In this document: positions 17,263 through 25,393 of the stretch, one piece after another
Layout of the letters: each line of letters begins with the position of its first letter
Position numbering within the stretch: position 1 is the stretch's first letter
Origin: an uncultured Bacilli bacterium
GTDB lineage: Bacteria; Bacillota_I; Bacilli_A; RF39; UBA660
Length of the DNA stretch: 64,000 bases
Assembly (NCBI GenBank): GCA_949451605.1
Contig: CASTSB010000007.1
Location: 1-64,000, forward strand
Direction: 5' to 3'
Translations under genes and position numbers: made by a program
Notes under the pieces: model-generated
What the model was told of the DNA's origin: nothing
The model's input: the letters and a program-made list of their open reading frames with translations, nothing else
Database searches by the model: none

Positions 17263-17916
17263 TTAATCAACTGTTCTGTATTCTAATGATACATCACCAA
17301 AAGCAACTGTAAAATCACCATCAGCGATATCACCACCTGTTACATATTCAATTGTAACTGCAACTGTATCAGCTGCAGCTTTAGCTAAACTATGACCAGT
17401 AATTCCAGATTTAGTACCTGTAACTGCTGCTTCACTTCCAACTTTTACAGATAATCTAATATCATCACAAGCTGCTTGTACTAAACTATCAGTAGTTCCA
17501 GTTTTAGCAGTACAGATTTTACTAGATGCTTGTCCACTAACATTAGCATAAGTAATGTTTTTTAAATAAGCAACATATTGTCCTGCATTATAAGCGTAGA
17601 AAGTATATACTGCTTTTTGTCCAGGTTCTGTAAATGTTGCTGACAAACCAGATATTGTTGGATTAGCTGAGTTATCTATAGTTGCATCAGTTGCTGTTAA
17701 TGTTGTTGGAGTAAGTGTTGGTGTAACTGTTCCAGCAGTTACTGCACTATCAGATGTTGAAAAATCAACATTGAATGTAGAAGCATCTGGATTTACTGTA
17801 GCACTTGATCTAATACTTAAAGTATTTGAAAAAGCTGCATAACCAACAGTTAAACCTATAACACCTATTAATAATGCTGCAATAGCAACTAACTTAGTCT
17901 CTCTTTCTCTTTGCAT
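17263..17916 (-). CDS. SipW-dependent, TasA/camelysin-like secreted protein
   Basis: 217 residues. The N-terminus has a charged start and a membrane-type signal 'LVAIAALLIGVIGLTVGYAAFS', with a cleavage-like Ala-Ala-Phe-Ser, the form seen in SipW-processed TasA/CalY proteins. The mature part is Thr/Ala/Ser-rich, beta-type, with two Cys ('SKICTAKTG', 'VQAACDDIRLS') that could form a disulfide. TasA-like proteins form extracellular fibres in biofilms. A SipW-type peptidase lies at 56.4-57.7 kb, far from this gene rather than beside it. ATG follows AAGGAGGTG. Fibre formation is inferred. Confidence 0.75.
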   Translation of the reverse strand: MQRERETKLVAIAALLIGVIGLTVGYAAFSNTLSIRSSATVNPDASTFNVDFSTSDSAVTAGTVTPTLTPTTLTATDATIDNSANPTISGLSATFTEPGQKAVYTFYAYNAGQYVAYLKNITYANVSGQASSKICTAKTGTTDSLVQAACDDIRLSVKVGSEAAVTGTKSGITGHSLAKAAADTVAVTIEYVTGGDIADGDFTVAFGDVSLEYRTVD

Positions 17917-18026
17917 TGTTTCACCTCCTTAAATAACAGCACATGACACCCACGTACTATCTATTCTTATATCCATTATATCACAGTAATTTTAATAGAA
18001 AAGAAAAATCGTAAAAAAAATGACAA

Positions 18027-18983
18027 CTATTCATAGCTATCACTTAATCTTTCATATTGAGTTGTTTCTTTAGAACATTCTTTTACTTGTTCTTCAAAAA
18101 TAATATCAAATTCAGGAATTGATTTTTTTATTACATCAGGATATATATTTTTACTATTTAAAATAGCATTTCTAAAATCAAGTACATTAACTTCTCTTCT
18201 ATTATCAAATAAGGCATTTGAAAAAGCTTGTTGAACTATTGTTAAAGATACATCAGGATATCTAGATCCAATTTCATAAATTCTTTTATATTCACTAGTA
18301 ATATCAGTAACAAATTCCATTATTTTCTTTTGAATATATGCCGTATATAACATCTTAGCTCCTGTTCTTTTTTCAATCTTTGGTAAAGTTCCAATTAAAA
18401 TCTGAACATTTTCATCTCTTGTAGGTTCTTCTATCTCAACCTTTTGAAAACGTCTAACAAAAGCTTTATCTCTTAAAATATATCTTTCATATTCTTCAGT
18501 TGTAGTTGCTCCAATTACTTTAATATCTCCTCTATCAAGAGCTGGCTTAAACATATTAGCAAAATCAAGTGCTTCTCCTTTTGAACCCATTAAAGTATGT
18601 ATTTCATCTATAAATAAAATCAATTTAGACTCATTTTTTAATTCATCAAGAAGGATTTGTACTTTTGCCTCCCCTGTTACTGGATCAACACCAAGAAGTG
18701 AAGAAGTATTAATTTTTACAACACTATAACCCTTTAATACATCTGGAACAAGTCCCATTTGAATACGATATGCAATTCCTTCAACTGTTGCAGTTTTACC
18801 TACACCAGGTTTACCAACAAGTACAGCAGACTTATCTGGAGTAAGTAAAATCAAAATCAATTGCTTAATTTGCTCATCTCTACCAATTGCTGGATTAGTT
18901 ATATAATTCTTATCTTGAAAATTTTCTCCATAAGTTTTCAAAACATTCATTCTTTTACTTTTTATATCAATAGCTTCTTGCAT
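18027..18983 (-). CDS. single-domain ClpA/ClpB D1-like AAA+ ATPase
   Basis: 318 residues with one AAA+ domain of the ClpA/B D1 class: 'ITNPAIGRDEQIKQL', Walker A GKPGVGKT (about 57-64), Walker B 'LILFIDEIH', 'GATTTEEYERYI' sensor region and 'AFVRRFQKVEIEEP' arginine-finger region. There is no Clp N-domain, no second AAA domain and no ClpP loop tail. It ends in an unstructured acidic region. It could act on a dedicated substrate, or as a partner of another ATPase. It sits ahead of rdgB without an obvious functional link. ATG follows GGAGTGATAAT. Confidence 0.85.
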   Translation of the reverse strand: MQEAIDIKSKRMNVLKTYGENFQDKNYITNPAIGRDEQIKQLILILLTPDKSAVLVGKPGVGKTATVEGIAYRIQMGLVPDVLKGYSVVKINTSSLLGVDPVTGEAKVQILLDELKNESKLILFIDEIHTLMGSKGEALDFANMFKPALDRGDIKVIGATTTEEYERYILRDKAFVRRFQKVEIEEPTRDENVQILIGTLPKIEKRTGAKMLYTAYIQKKIMEFVTDITSEYKRIYEIGSRYPDVSLTIVQQAFSNALFDNRREVNVLDFRNAILNSKNIYPDVIKKSIPEFDIIFEEQVKECSKETTQYERLSDSYE

Positions 18984-19004
18984 ATTATCACTCCATACAA
19001 CTAA

Positions 19005-19556
19005 TTATATCATACTTTTTAATTGTTTAACTGCCAAATATCTAGCACTAATCTTATTTTTTTCCTCACTACTAAGTTCTGCTAAAGTTCTTCCATCTAG
19101 TAGTTCAACTATAGGATCAAATCCAAAACCATTTTCTCCTCGAGGACTAAGTGTAATAGTACCATCTATTATTCCTTTTGATGATATAACTCTTTCTCCA
19201 TCATAGTAAACTAGCTCACAAACTACTTGACATTTTCTATTAGAAATTCCATCTAACTTATCAATTATATATTTATTTCTATCTTCACTTGTTGCATCTT
19301 CTCCTAAAAATCTAGCTGTAGTTACACCGGGAAAACCATCCAAATAATCTATACATAATCCAGAATCATCCGCAATTACCTCTTCATGGCACAATTCATA
19401 GATTTCCTTTGCTTTCTTTAAAGCATTATCATAAAATGTTTCACCATCTTCTAAAACTTCAACATCAATAAAAACATCTTCTAAAGACTTAACATCATCG
19501 CCTAATATACTTCTAATCTCTTTTAACTTACCCTTGTTATTGCTTGCAAAAACCAT
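19005..19556 (-). CDS. rdgB: dITP/XTP pyrophosphatase (RdgB/HAM1)
   Basis: 183 residues, the usual length minus a short tail. It begins 'MVFASNNKGKLKEIRSILG', the HAM1 signature, with 'VIADDSGLCIDYLDGFPG' carrying the metal-binding Asp pair and 'GENGFGFDPI' the nucleotide loop. The enzyme hydrolyses non-canonical purine nucleoside triphosphates, releasing pyrophosphate and cleaning the nucleotide pool. ATG follows AGGAGGAG. It lies 9 bases after the CDF transporter gene, so they are co-transcribed. Confidence 0.95.
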   Translation of the reverse strand: MVFASNNKGKLKEIRSILGDDVKSLEDVFIDVEVLEDGETFYDNALKKAKEIYELCHEEVIADDSGLCIDYLDGFPGVTTARFLGEDATSEDRNKYIIDKLDGISNRKCQVVCELVYYDGERVISSKGIIDGTITLSPRGENGFGFDPIVELLDGRTLAELSSEEKNKISARYLAVKQLKSMI

Positions 19557-19565
19557 ATACTCCTC

Positions 19566-20426
19566 CTACATTGGATTCACATGAATCACGGTTAAATATA
19601 CCTCATCTATATTTTTATCTATATCTTTTTCTAAACTATTAGCTATATTATGACTTTCAAATGTTGACATATTTCCATCTACAAAAATTGTAAAAGAAAT
19701 CTGATACTGATACCCTACAGGAGTAGAATTAAAATGTGTTACTTTACAGACTTCACTATACTTACTAACAAGCTCTAATACTTTATCCTTAACATCATCA
19801 CTAATTGCCTTATCCATTAAAACGTCATAACTTTCTATAAATATTTTTAACGAAGAATAAAAAATCCATAAAGCTATAAAAATTCCTACAATACTATCCA
19901 CATACTTAATATTATAATAAGTTAAAATACAAGCTACTAAGTTCAAAAAAGTAAGTAAACAATCATTCCTATGATCAATACTATTAGTTTTAATTAAAAT
20001 ATTATTATATTTTTTATATAAATAATTGGTATAAACAAAAAGACAAAACTTTATTAATATAGTAATTATACATACTATAATTAAAAAATTAGAATAAATA
20101 TAATTGCCACTATTAAAGATTGCTAAAACAGAGTCTTTAACTATTTTATAAGTCATTAAAAACATAACTATACTTATTAACATTGAATAAATATATTCTG
20201 CCTTTCCATGACCTAAATTATGATCGTTGTCAGCCGCCTGACTAGCAACTCTATTTCCTATAAAAGTCATAATTGATGAAAAGATATCACCTGCACTATT
20301 TATTGCATCCGCCATCATTGACTGACTATTTGTTAAAAATCCAATAATGCCCTTTATTACTAACAAAAACAAATTACCTATTATGCCTAATATACTAGCT
20401 ATTTTTACTGCCCTAAATTTATTCAT
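19566..20426 (-). CDS. cation diffusion facilitator (CDF) metal exporter
   Basis: 286 residues with six membrane segments. The CDF ligand pattern is present: 'MMADAINSAGDIFSS' in helix 2 and 'IKTNSIDHRNDCLLTFLNL' in helix 5. A soluble C-terminal domain follows ('KVTHFNSTPVGYQYQISF'). The family exports divalent metals (Zn, Mn, Fe) in exchange for protons; the DxxxD helix-5 form HRND is often seen in Mn or Fe exporters, but I do not assign the metal. Co-transcribed with rdgB. Confidence 0.9.
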   Translation of the reverse strand: MNKFRAVKIASILGIIGNLFLLVIKGIIGFLTNSQSMMADAINSAGDIFSSIMTFIGNRVASQAADNDHNLGHGKAEYIYSMLISIVMFLMTYKIVKDSVLAIFNSGNYIYSNFLIIVCIITILIKFCLFVYTNYLYKKYNNILIKTNSIDHRNDCLLTFLNLVACILTYYNIKYVDSIVGIFIALWIFYSSLKIFIESYDVLMDKAISDDVKDKVLELVSKYSEVCKVTHFNSTPVGYQYQISFTIFVDGNMSTFESHNIANSLEKDIDKNIDEVYLTVIHVNPM

Positions 20427-20492
20427 TTTTAATCACCTAACTTTTTTCCACTCTAATATTATAATATGAATATTAATATTAGAAAAGAAAAA

Positions 20493-20524
20493 AAAACTAC
20501 AAGCACTACCACTTGTAATTTTAG
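20493..20524 (-). terminator. terminator of the cold-shock gene
   Basis: TACAAG/CTTGTA hairpin followed by a T-run on the minus strand. Confidence 0.7.
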
Positions 20525-20730
20525 AAACTAGCACCTAATTGACAAACATCTCTTGCTTGTAATCCTTTAGGAGTTGTAATAAGTTCAAATTCAACTAATT
20601 CATCACTTTTTAATGTTTTATAACCATCAATATTTATAGCAGAATAATGCACAAATATATCATCATATTCTTTATAACTTATAAATCCATAACCCTTCTC
20701 ATTATTAAACCATTTTACTTTTCCAATCAT
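20521..20730 (-). CDS. cold-shock domain protein (CspA/B family)
   Basis: 69 residues, one OB fold. RNP1 'KGYGFISY' and RNP2 'DIFVHYSAI' are intact, and the start 'MIGKVKWFNNEKGYG' is canonical. It binds single-stranded RNA/DNA and acts as an RNA chaperone. Ribosome site AGAGAGG. The leader is only about 20 bases, not the long structured leader typical of cold-induced csp genes, and an inverted repeat sits in its promoter (next entry). Confidence 0.95.
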   Translation of the reverse strand: MIGKVKWFNNEKGYGFISYKEYDDIFVHYSAINIDGYKTLKSDELVEFELITTPKGLQARDVCQLGASF

Positions 20731-20751
20731 TTTTTATAACCTCTCTTTCTT

Positions 20752-20781
20752 CTTATACAGAATTGATTGCTTTCTGTACAA
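20752..20781 (-). promoter_or_regulatory. promoter with inverted-repeat operator for the cold-shock gene
   Basis: On the minus strand, -35 TTGTAC (20781-20776), an 18-bp spacer and -10 TATAAG (20757-20752). The perfect 7-bp inverted repeat TACAGAA/TTCTGTA (20778-20772 and 20762-20756) is separated by 9 bases. It spans the spacer and touches both hexamers, a position typical of a repressor operator. Confidence 0.6.
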
Positions 20782-20839
20782 TAAAGATAGTAACATGTTT
20801 TAAATTAAAATTGTAAAAAGAGTGCTGAATGGTAGCTCT

Positions 20840-22162
20840 TTAGTGATTTTTGGTATTTTCCAAAACTTCATCTAATTTTAAAGTCACAGTTTGAATAAAA
20901 AAGTTGTCGATTATACTCGGTTTACAACCAAGTTTTTCGCTCTTACGAGTTATATCTTTTACAAGTGTTAAACCTACACCGTGTCCTCCACCTTTAGTTG
21001 TATATCCTAGCTTAAACAATTTATCAATATCTATATATCCATCAAAATTATTAGCAAACTCTCCATAGACAATATTATCTTCTATATAAATATTAATACT
21101 CGCAAGTTTTACATTCATTTCCTTTAAAGATTCTATCATATTATCTAAAACAACACCTAAAATAGTATTTAAATCATTATATAAACAAGAAGAAAGATTC
21201 AAAGATTTAGTATTTTCTATCTCACTACTTACATACACCTCTATAGATGCACCTAACTCATGCAATTCAATCAATTTATGATTCAAAAAATTTTTAATAC
21301 CTGAAAATGGTATATAAGATAAATCACTAATCCAATAGTTTCTTATATCACTATTATGATTTTCTAATAACTCATCAATATATTTATTAATTTCTTTTTT
21401 CTTACTACCGCTTAACATGCTTTTAATAATTAAAAGTTGATTCTTATTTTCATGCACTTTTTTTCTATAATCAAAATTAATTTCATCACTGAGTCTAGAA
21501 TACTCAAATACCTCAGCATAATACCTACTAATTGAATTTAATTTAGAATCTCTATCTAATAAATATAAAAAGCCAACCAACATAGATAAAAATAATATAG
21601 AATCAATTAGATTATAAATATTTAAATCATTTATTGGATATCTAAAAAATATAGCTAAAATAAAATTAATAATAAAGAAAGAAAGTATCTCAATATAAAA
21701 ATGATTACATTTAAATGATTTTTCTATAAACTTTACAATAAACTTTTTCAAAATAAAAATTAAAATAAGACTTATCAATATAGAAAATAGATTAATAATA
21801 AATTTTAAAAAAGTATAATCAGTAAATAAAAATATTTTATACATATAACTATTAGAAACAAATAAAAAGGAGGCTTTAACTAAAACTCTAATTAAATTTA
21901 TTACTAAAGAAAAAATAGTAATTGATATCATATCTTTATCAAAATACATTTTAATAAATATAATTGAAAGAAAAGTTAAAGCAAGAGAAAATAACATTTC
22001 ATTAATATGAAAAATAATAAAATAATAAGCAATAAAAAATATTAAAAACAAAAATAACAAATTTTTATTAATTTTTTTCTTTTCACCCAAAATTAGTTGA
22101 CTAGAAATAAAAGTATATAACATGAAAAGTAAAGCACTTAAAATTTTAAAAACTACTAACAT
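20840..22162 (-). CDS. AgrC-like sensor histidine kinase (GHKL)
   Basis: 440 residues. Six to seven membrane segments fill residues 1-200. The dimerisation/His region 'YRKKVHENKNQLLIIKSML' has the phosphorylated His near residue 235. A GHKL ATPase follows: 'LNTILGVVLDNMIES' N box and 'GGGHGVGLTLVKDI' G box. Family members sense cyclic or linear signalling peptides. It overlaps the upstream response-regulator gene by 17 bases. No agrB/agrD-like maturation gene or peptide precursor is visible beside it, so the signal is unknown. Confidence 0.9.
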   Translation of the reverse strand: MLVVFKILSALLFMLYTFISSQLILGEKKKINKNLLFLFLIFFIAYYFIIFHINEMLFSLALTFLSIIFIKMYFDKDMISITIFSLVINLIRVLVKASFLFVSNSYMYKIFLFTDYTFLKFIINLFSILISLILIFILKKFIVKFIEKSFKCNHFYIEILSFFIINFILAIFFRYPINDLNIYNLIDSILFLSMLVGFLYLLDRDSKLNSISRYYAEVFEYSRLSDEINFDYRKKVHENKNQLLIIKSMLSGSKKKEINKYIDELLENHNSDIRNYWISDLSYIPFSGIKNFLNHKLIELHELGASIEVYVSSEIENTKSLNLSSCLYNDLNTILGVVLDNMIESLKEMNVKLASINIYIEDNIVYGEFANNFDGYIDIDKLFKLGYTTKGGGHGVGLTLVKDITRKSEKLGCKPSIIDNFFIQTVTLKLDEVLENTKNH

Positions 22163-22880
22163 TTTTGCAACTCATCTTTTCCATTAATTTTTTCTTATTA
22201 CTTCTAGACAAAAGATTTGTTTCAGAATCTTTGAAAAATATTATTCCTCTATCATAATCAATTTTTAATATTTTATTTATGTTTACTATACAGCTTCTAT
22301 GTGTTTTAAAAAAGCTAGTATTTTCAAGTTCTAAAGCAATAGAAGAAATTGTTTTTCTTACAACATACTCATCATTTTCACAAACAATAATACTATTATT
22401 ATCATTCAAACTTTTTTCAAAATAAATTATTTCATCCAGTGGAATAGAATAATATTGTCCTTTGTAGCTAAACTTATAAAATGGCTTCCCACAAGTTATT
22501 TCTAAAGCAACTGATAAAGCATCAATTAAGCTTCCCATGACATTATCATTTTTAGTAATAAAATCTAACATTAATATCTTGCCAGTAAAACCTACTGTCT
22601 TAAACTCTTCATGAGATGTAACAATTATAATTGGACTAGTCCAATCTCCACCTTTTCTTATTTCTCTTGCTAGATCAAGACCATTCTTACCAGGTACTTC
22701 GATATCTAAAATATATATTTTATTACCTATAATATTTTTCAGTTTTTTATTACTATATTCATCATAATTATTTATTTTTAATACTTCATAATCAACCTTT
22801 GAATTTAACATTACTTTTGTAATAGCTTCTTGATAGCAATTTATAAATTCATTATCATCCTCATAAAGAATAAAATTCAT
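22146..22880 (-). CDS. LytTR-family response regulator (AgrA-like)
   Basis: 244 residues. The receiver domain has the phospho-acceptor Asp in 'KIYILDIEVPGKNGLDLA' and a Lys in 'FITKNDN'. The C-terminal LytTR DNA-binding domain runs from about 140 to 235 ('IPLDEIIYFEKSLN', 'FFKTHRSCIVNINKI'). It should bind paired direct repeats in target promoters. Pairs with the kinase gene that follows. ATG follows GTGAGGG. Confidence 0.92.
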   Translation of the reverse strand: MNFILYEDDNEFINCYQEAITKVMLNSKVDYEVLKINNYDEYSNKKLKNIIGNKIYILDIEVPGKNGLDLAREIRKGGDWTSPIIIVTSHEEFKTVGFTGKILMLDFITKNDNVMGSLIDALSVALEITCGKPFYKFSYKGQYYSIPLDEIIYFEKSLNDNNSIIVCENDEYVVRKTISSIALELENTSFFKTHRSCIVNINKILKIDYDRGIIFFKDSETNLLSRSNKKKLMEKMSCKNVSSF

Positions 22881-22901
22881 ATTTTTCCCTCACGTTCTGT
22901 T

Positions 22902-23288
22902 CTAATTATTAAATCTTAGTAAATACCCATCTGGATCTTGAATTAAAAATTCTTTATCATCATAAACTTTATCATTAACTCGATAAGAATGAGTTTCTAA
23001 AGTTTTGAACAACTTGATATCATCCTCTACAATTCTAGCATATACTTCCTCTATATTGTCAATACTCATGCTAATATTTATCCCTCTACCAAATGGATAC
23101 TCTAAAGGAGCAACTTCCCAGTTACTATTAACTTCCTCTAACATTATTTGATTCCCATCCATTTCTACAAAACAAAATTTATTTTCTTCTCTCTCATACA
23201 TAATTTTAAAACCTAAATCTAAATAAAATTTCTTACTAACATTAATATCTCTCACAGATAATTCAGGTATTAATTTATTAAATTGCAT
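22902..23288 (-). CDS. VOC/glyoxalase-bleomycin resistance family protein
   Basis: 128 residues with the paired beta-alpha-beta-beta-beta modules of the VOC superfamily: 'LIPELSVRDINVSKKFYLDL' and 'FLIQDPDGYLLRF'. Metal-ligand His/Glu positions are only partly recognisable, with Glu in 'MLEEV'. It may bind bleomycin-like drugs or catalyse an unknown metal-dependent step. ATG follows GAGGTGG. It lies 21 bases upstream of the response regulator in the same direction, possibly co-transcribed. Confidence 0.85.
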   Translation of the reverse strand: MQFNKLIPELSVRDINVSKKFYLDLGFKIMYEREENKFCFVEMDGNQIMLEEVNSNWEVAPLEYPFGRGINISMSIDNIEEVYARIVEDDIKLFKTLETHSYRVNDKVYDDKEFLIQDPDGYLLRFNN

Positions 23289-23318
23289 TTATACCACCTC
23301 GAGAAAAAATTATAGCAC

Positions 23319-23347
23319 AAAAAAATAGATAATAAAAATTATCTACT
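23319..23347 (-). terminator. intrinsic terminator
   Basis: TAGATAAT/ATTATCTA hairpin followed by seven T on the minus strand. Confidence 0.8.
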
Positions 23348-23348
23348 T

Positions 23349-24032
23349 TTATCTTGTTTTACACTTTTCTTTAACTTTATATTTCAATCGACCTGGTAAC
23401 TTTTTATAAATTCTTTCTAAATATGATTCTATATCCATATTTTCAACACTTAAATCAACTTTTTTATAAGTATCAAACCACATTGAAAATATCATTTCAA
23501 TAGAATAATTTAAACTAGAAATATTATCCTCTTTTGGATTATAATCTACTCTTTTATAACCACATGTATCAACCGCAATTAACTTTTCACCATCAAATAA
23601 AACATTAAAAGGAAAATCATACATCAAAATTCCTTCATCAGATAAAGTAAGAACATCAGCTGCCATCTCATTATAAGCCTTTGCTAAGTTCTTAAAATTA
23701 ATTGTATCAATTGTTGAAATATAAGTAGTATTATCAGGTCTAAATAAATCATTTTCCACTAAGATTGTCTTATATCCTCTAAGTTCATTATTTACTCCAT
23801 AAAGTTCTTTTGGAAAAGCAAAAGAAGGTAAATCAATGTCTTCTGTAGTTATAATATTTTCTATTTCATAGCCTCTTCCAAAACTAACTCCAGGATCAAT
23901 TTGCTTATAAGCATACCCATCCTTACCTCTAAGACATATTCCTTCACTACCTCTTCCCATTTCACTAATTGTATGACTTCTTATAAAATTAAACAATTGA
24001 TCATCACAATCAAAATTCTTAATATGACTCAA
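23349..24032 (-). CDS. divergent protein-kinase-like protein
   Basis: 227 residues. 'MGRGSEGICLRGKDGYAYKQI' looks like a glycine-rich loop plus a VAIK-type Lys. 'GILMYDFPFNVLFDGEKLI', followed by 'AVDTCGYKRV', aligns with the catalytic-loop (xDxxxxN) and DFG-like Asp of small kinases and phosphotransferases. The canonical His of HxD is absent (Tyr), and the protein is short. It may be a pseudokinase or an unusual small-molecule kinase. Start is TTG at 24032 after GGGGGATGG; no better ATG. Single-gene unit. Confidence 0.6.
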   Translation of the reverse strand: MSHIKNFDCDDQLFNFIRSHTISEMGRGSEGICLRGKDGYAYKQIDPGVSFGRGYEIENIITTEDIDLPSFAFPKELYGVNNELRGYKTILVENDLFRPDNTTYISTIDTINFKNLAKAYNEMAADVLTLSDEGILMYDFPFNVLFDGEKLIAVDTCGYKRVDYNPKEDNISSLNYSIEMIFSMWFDTYKKVDLSVENMDIESYLERIYKKLPGRLKYKVKEKCKTR

Positions 24033-24076
24033 CTAAACCATCCCCCAATAGTTGTTTAATTATATCATATTTTTAA

Positions 24077-25180
24077 TTAAAATTCAACTTTTCTTTCCCA
24101 TGGAAGATCATCTTTACCAAAATGGCCATAATTACTAGTCAATCTATAAATAGGCTTTTTAAGTTCTAAATAATTAATAATTCCTAATGGAGTAAGATCA
24201 AAGCTTTTTCTTATTTTAGCAATTATCTCATCAGCTGATATAGTCTCTGTTCCAAAAGTATTAACAAAAATTGAAACAGGTTCACTAACACCTATTGCAT
24301 AAGAAAGTTGTATTTCACATTTTCTTGCATATCCATTAGCAACAACATTCTTAGCAAGAAACCTCGCCATATAAGCAGCAGATCTATCTACCTTAGTCGC
24401 ATCCTTTCCAGAAAATGCTCCTCCACCATGTCTTCCAGCACCACCATAAGTATCAACAATTATCTTTCTACCTGTAAGACCACTATCTCCCATTGGACCA
24501 CCTATTACAAATCTACCCGTTGGATTAATCAAATACTTAGTATTAATTAATAGCTTTTTATCAATTACTTTTTCTATGACAAAATTAATAATGTCTTTTT
24601 CTATTTGTTCATTACTAACCTCTTCTAAATGTTGGCAAGATACTACAACCGTATCAACTCGTACTGGAATATCCCCATCATACTCAACGGTTACTTGAAC
24701 TTTTCCATCAGGTCTTAAGTAATCTACTACTTTTTCTACCCTTACTTCTTCAAGTCTTCTAGCAAGGCTATGGGCAAGACTAATAGGAAGTGGCATTAGT
24801 TCGGGTGTTTCTAAACAAGCATATCCAAACATCATCCCCTGATCTCCTGCTCCATTAAAATCCACTCCACGTGAAATATCATCTGATTGCTTTGAAATAT
24901 TAACTATTACTTTACAAGTTTTATAATCAATATCAGTTAATGCATTATCATAGCCAATATCTCTTAATACTTTCCTTACAATACTTTCAATATCAACTAC
25001 CCCATTCGATGTAATTTCTCCAGTTACATAAACTTCACCTTTACTAATTAAACAATCACATGCAACTCTAGAATTTGGATCAATTTCTAAATACGCATCT
25101 AATACACTATCCGAAATTAAATCACAAACCTTGTCAGGATGTCCACAAGTAACACTCTCTGACGTAAATAAATACTTCAT
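24077..25180 (-). CDS. metK: S-adenosylmethionine synthetase
   Basis: 367 residues, slightly short for MetK. It makes S-adenosylmethionine from methionine and ATP. Signatures visible: '[18 protein letters not shown]' at the N-terminus, '[12 protein letters not shown]' in the middle, and '[20 protein letters not shown]' near the end. The C-terminus '[19 protein letters not shown]' is canonical. ATG follows GAGGAG. The leader carries a SAM riboswitch with terminator, so high SAM should shut the gene off. Confidence 0.98.
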   Translation of the reverse strand: MKYLFTSESVTCGHPDKVCDLISDSVLDAYLEIDPNSRVACDCLISKGEVYVTGEITSNGVVDIESIVRKVLRDIGYDNALTDIDYKTCKVIVNISKQSDDISRGVDFNGAGDQGMMFGYACLETPELMPLPISLAHSLARRLEEVRVEKVVDYLRPDGKVQVTVEYDGDIPVRVDTVVVSCQHLEEVSNEQIEKDIINFVIEKVIDKKLLINTKYLINPTGRFVIGGPMGDSGLTGRKIIVDTYGGAGRHGGGAFSGKDATKVDRSAAYMARFLAKNVVANGYARKCEIQLSYAIGVSEPVSIFVNTFGTETISADEIIAKIRKSFDLTPLGIINYLELKKPIYRLTSNYGHFGKDDLPWERKVEF

Positions 25181-25210
25181 AAACTCCTCATCTTTCTATA
25201 TGCTAACAAG

Positions 25211-25240
25211 AAAAAAAGCCCTTGCAAAGTACAAGGACTA
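25211..25240 (-). terminator. riboswitch-controlled terminator before metK
   Basis: Stem AGTCCTTG/CAAGGGCT followed by seven T on the minus strand, between the SAM aptamer and the metK start. It is the expected output of an OFF-type attenuator. Confidence 0.85.
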
Positions 25241-25277
25241 ATAATTAAGATAAAATTATCATCCAAAGTACTTAATA

Positions 25278-25354
25278 CTTTGTCGGTCTTAGCACCTAAA
25301 CTAATAGGTTGCTGTGGAGTCATAAAGCCGAATCTCTCGTCCACTCTTGATAAC
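25278..25354 (-). ncRNA. SAM riboswitch (S-box/SAM-I type)
   Basis: The minus strand reads TTATCAAGAG, a P2 stem GTGGA/TCCAC, the conserved CAGCAACC, a P3 hairpin AACCTA/TAGGTGC, and GGTGCTAA. A pseudoknot between TCGG in the P2 loop and CCGA after P3 is visible, as in SAM-I aptamers. It is followed by a hairpin and a terminator before metK. It should end transcription when SAM is plentiful. Confidence 0.92.
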
Positions 25355-25364
25355 ATATACGTTG

Positions 25365-25393
25365 ATTATATTAATTATTTATTTAAATGTCAA
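25365..25393 (-). promoter_or_regulatory. metK promoter, overlapping the upstream stop codon
   Basis: -35 TTGACA (25393-25388), a 17-bp spacer and -10 TATAAT (25370-25365), all consensus. The TGA stop of the upstream transglutaminase-like gene lies inside the TTGACA. Confidence 0.85.
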
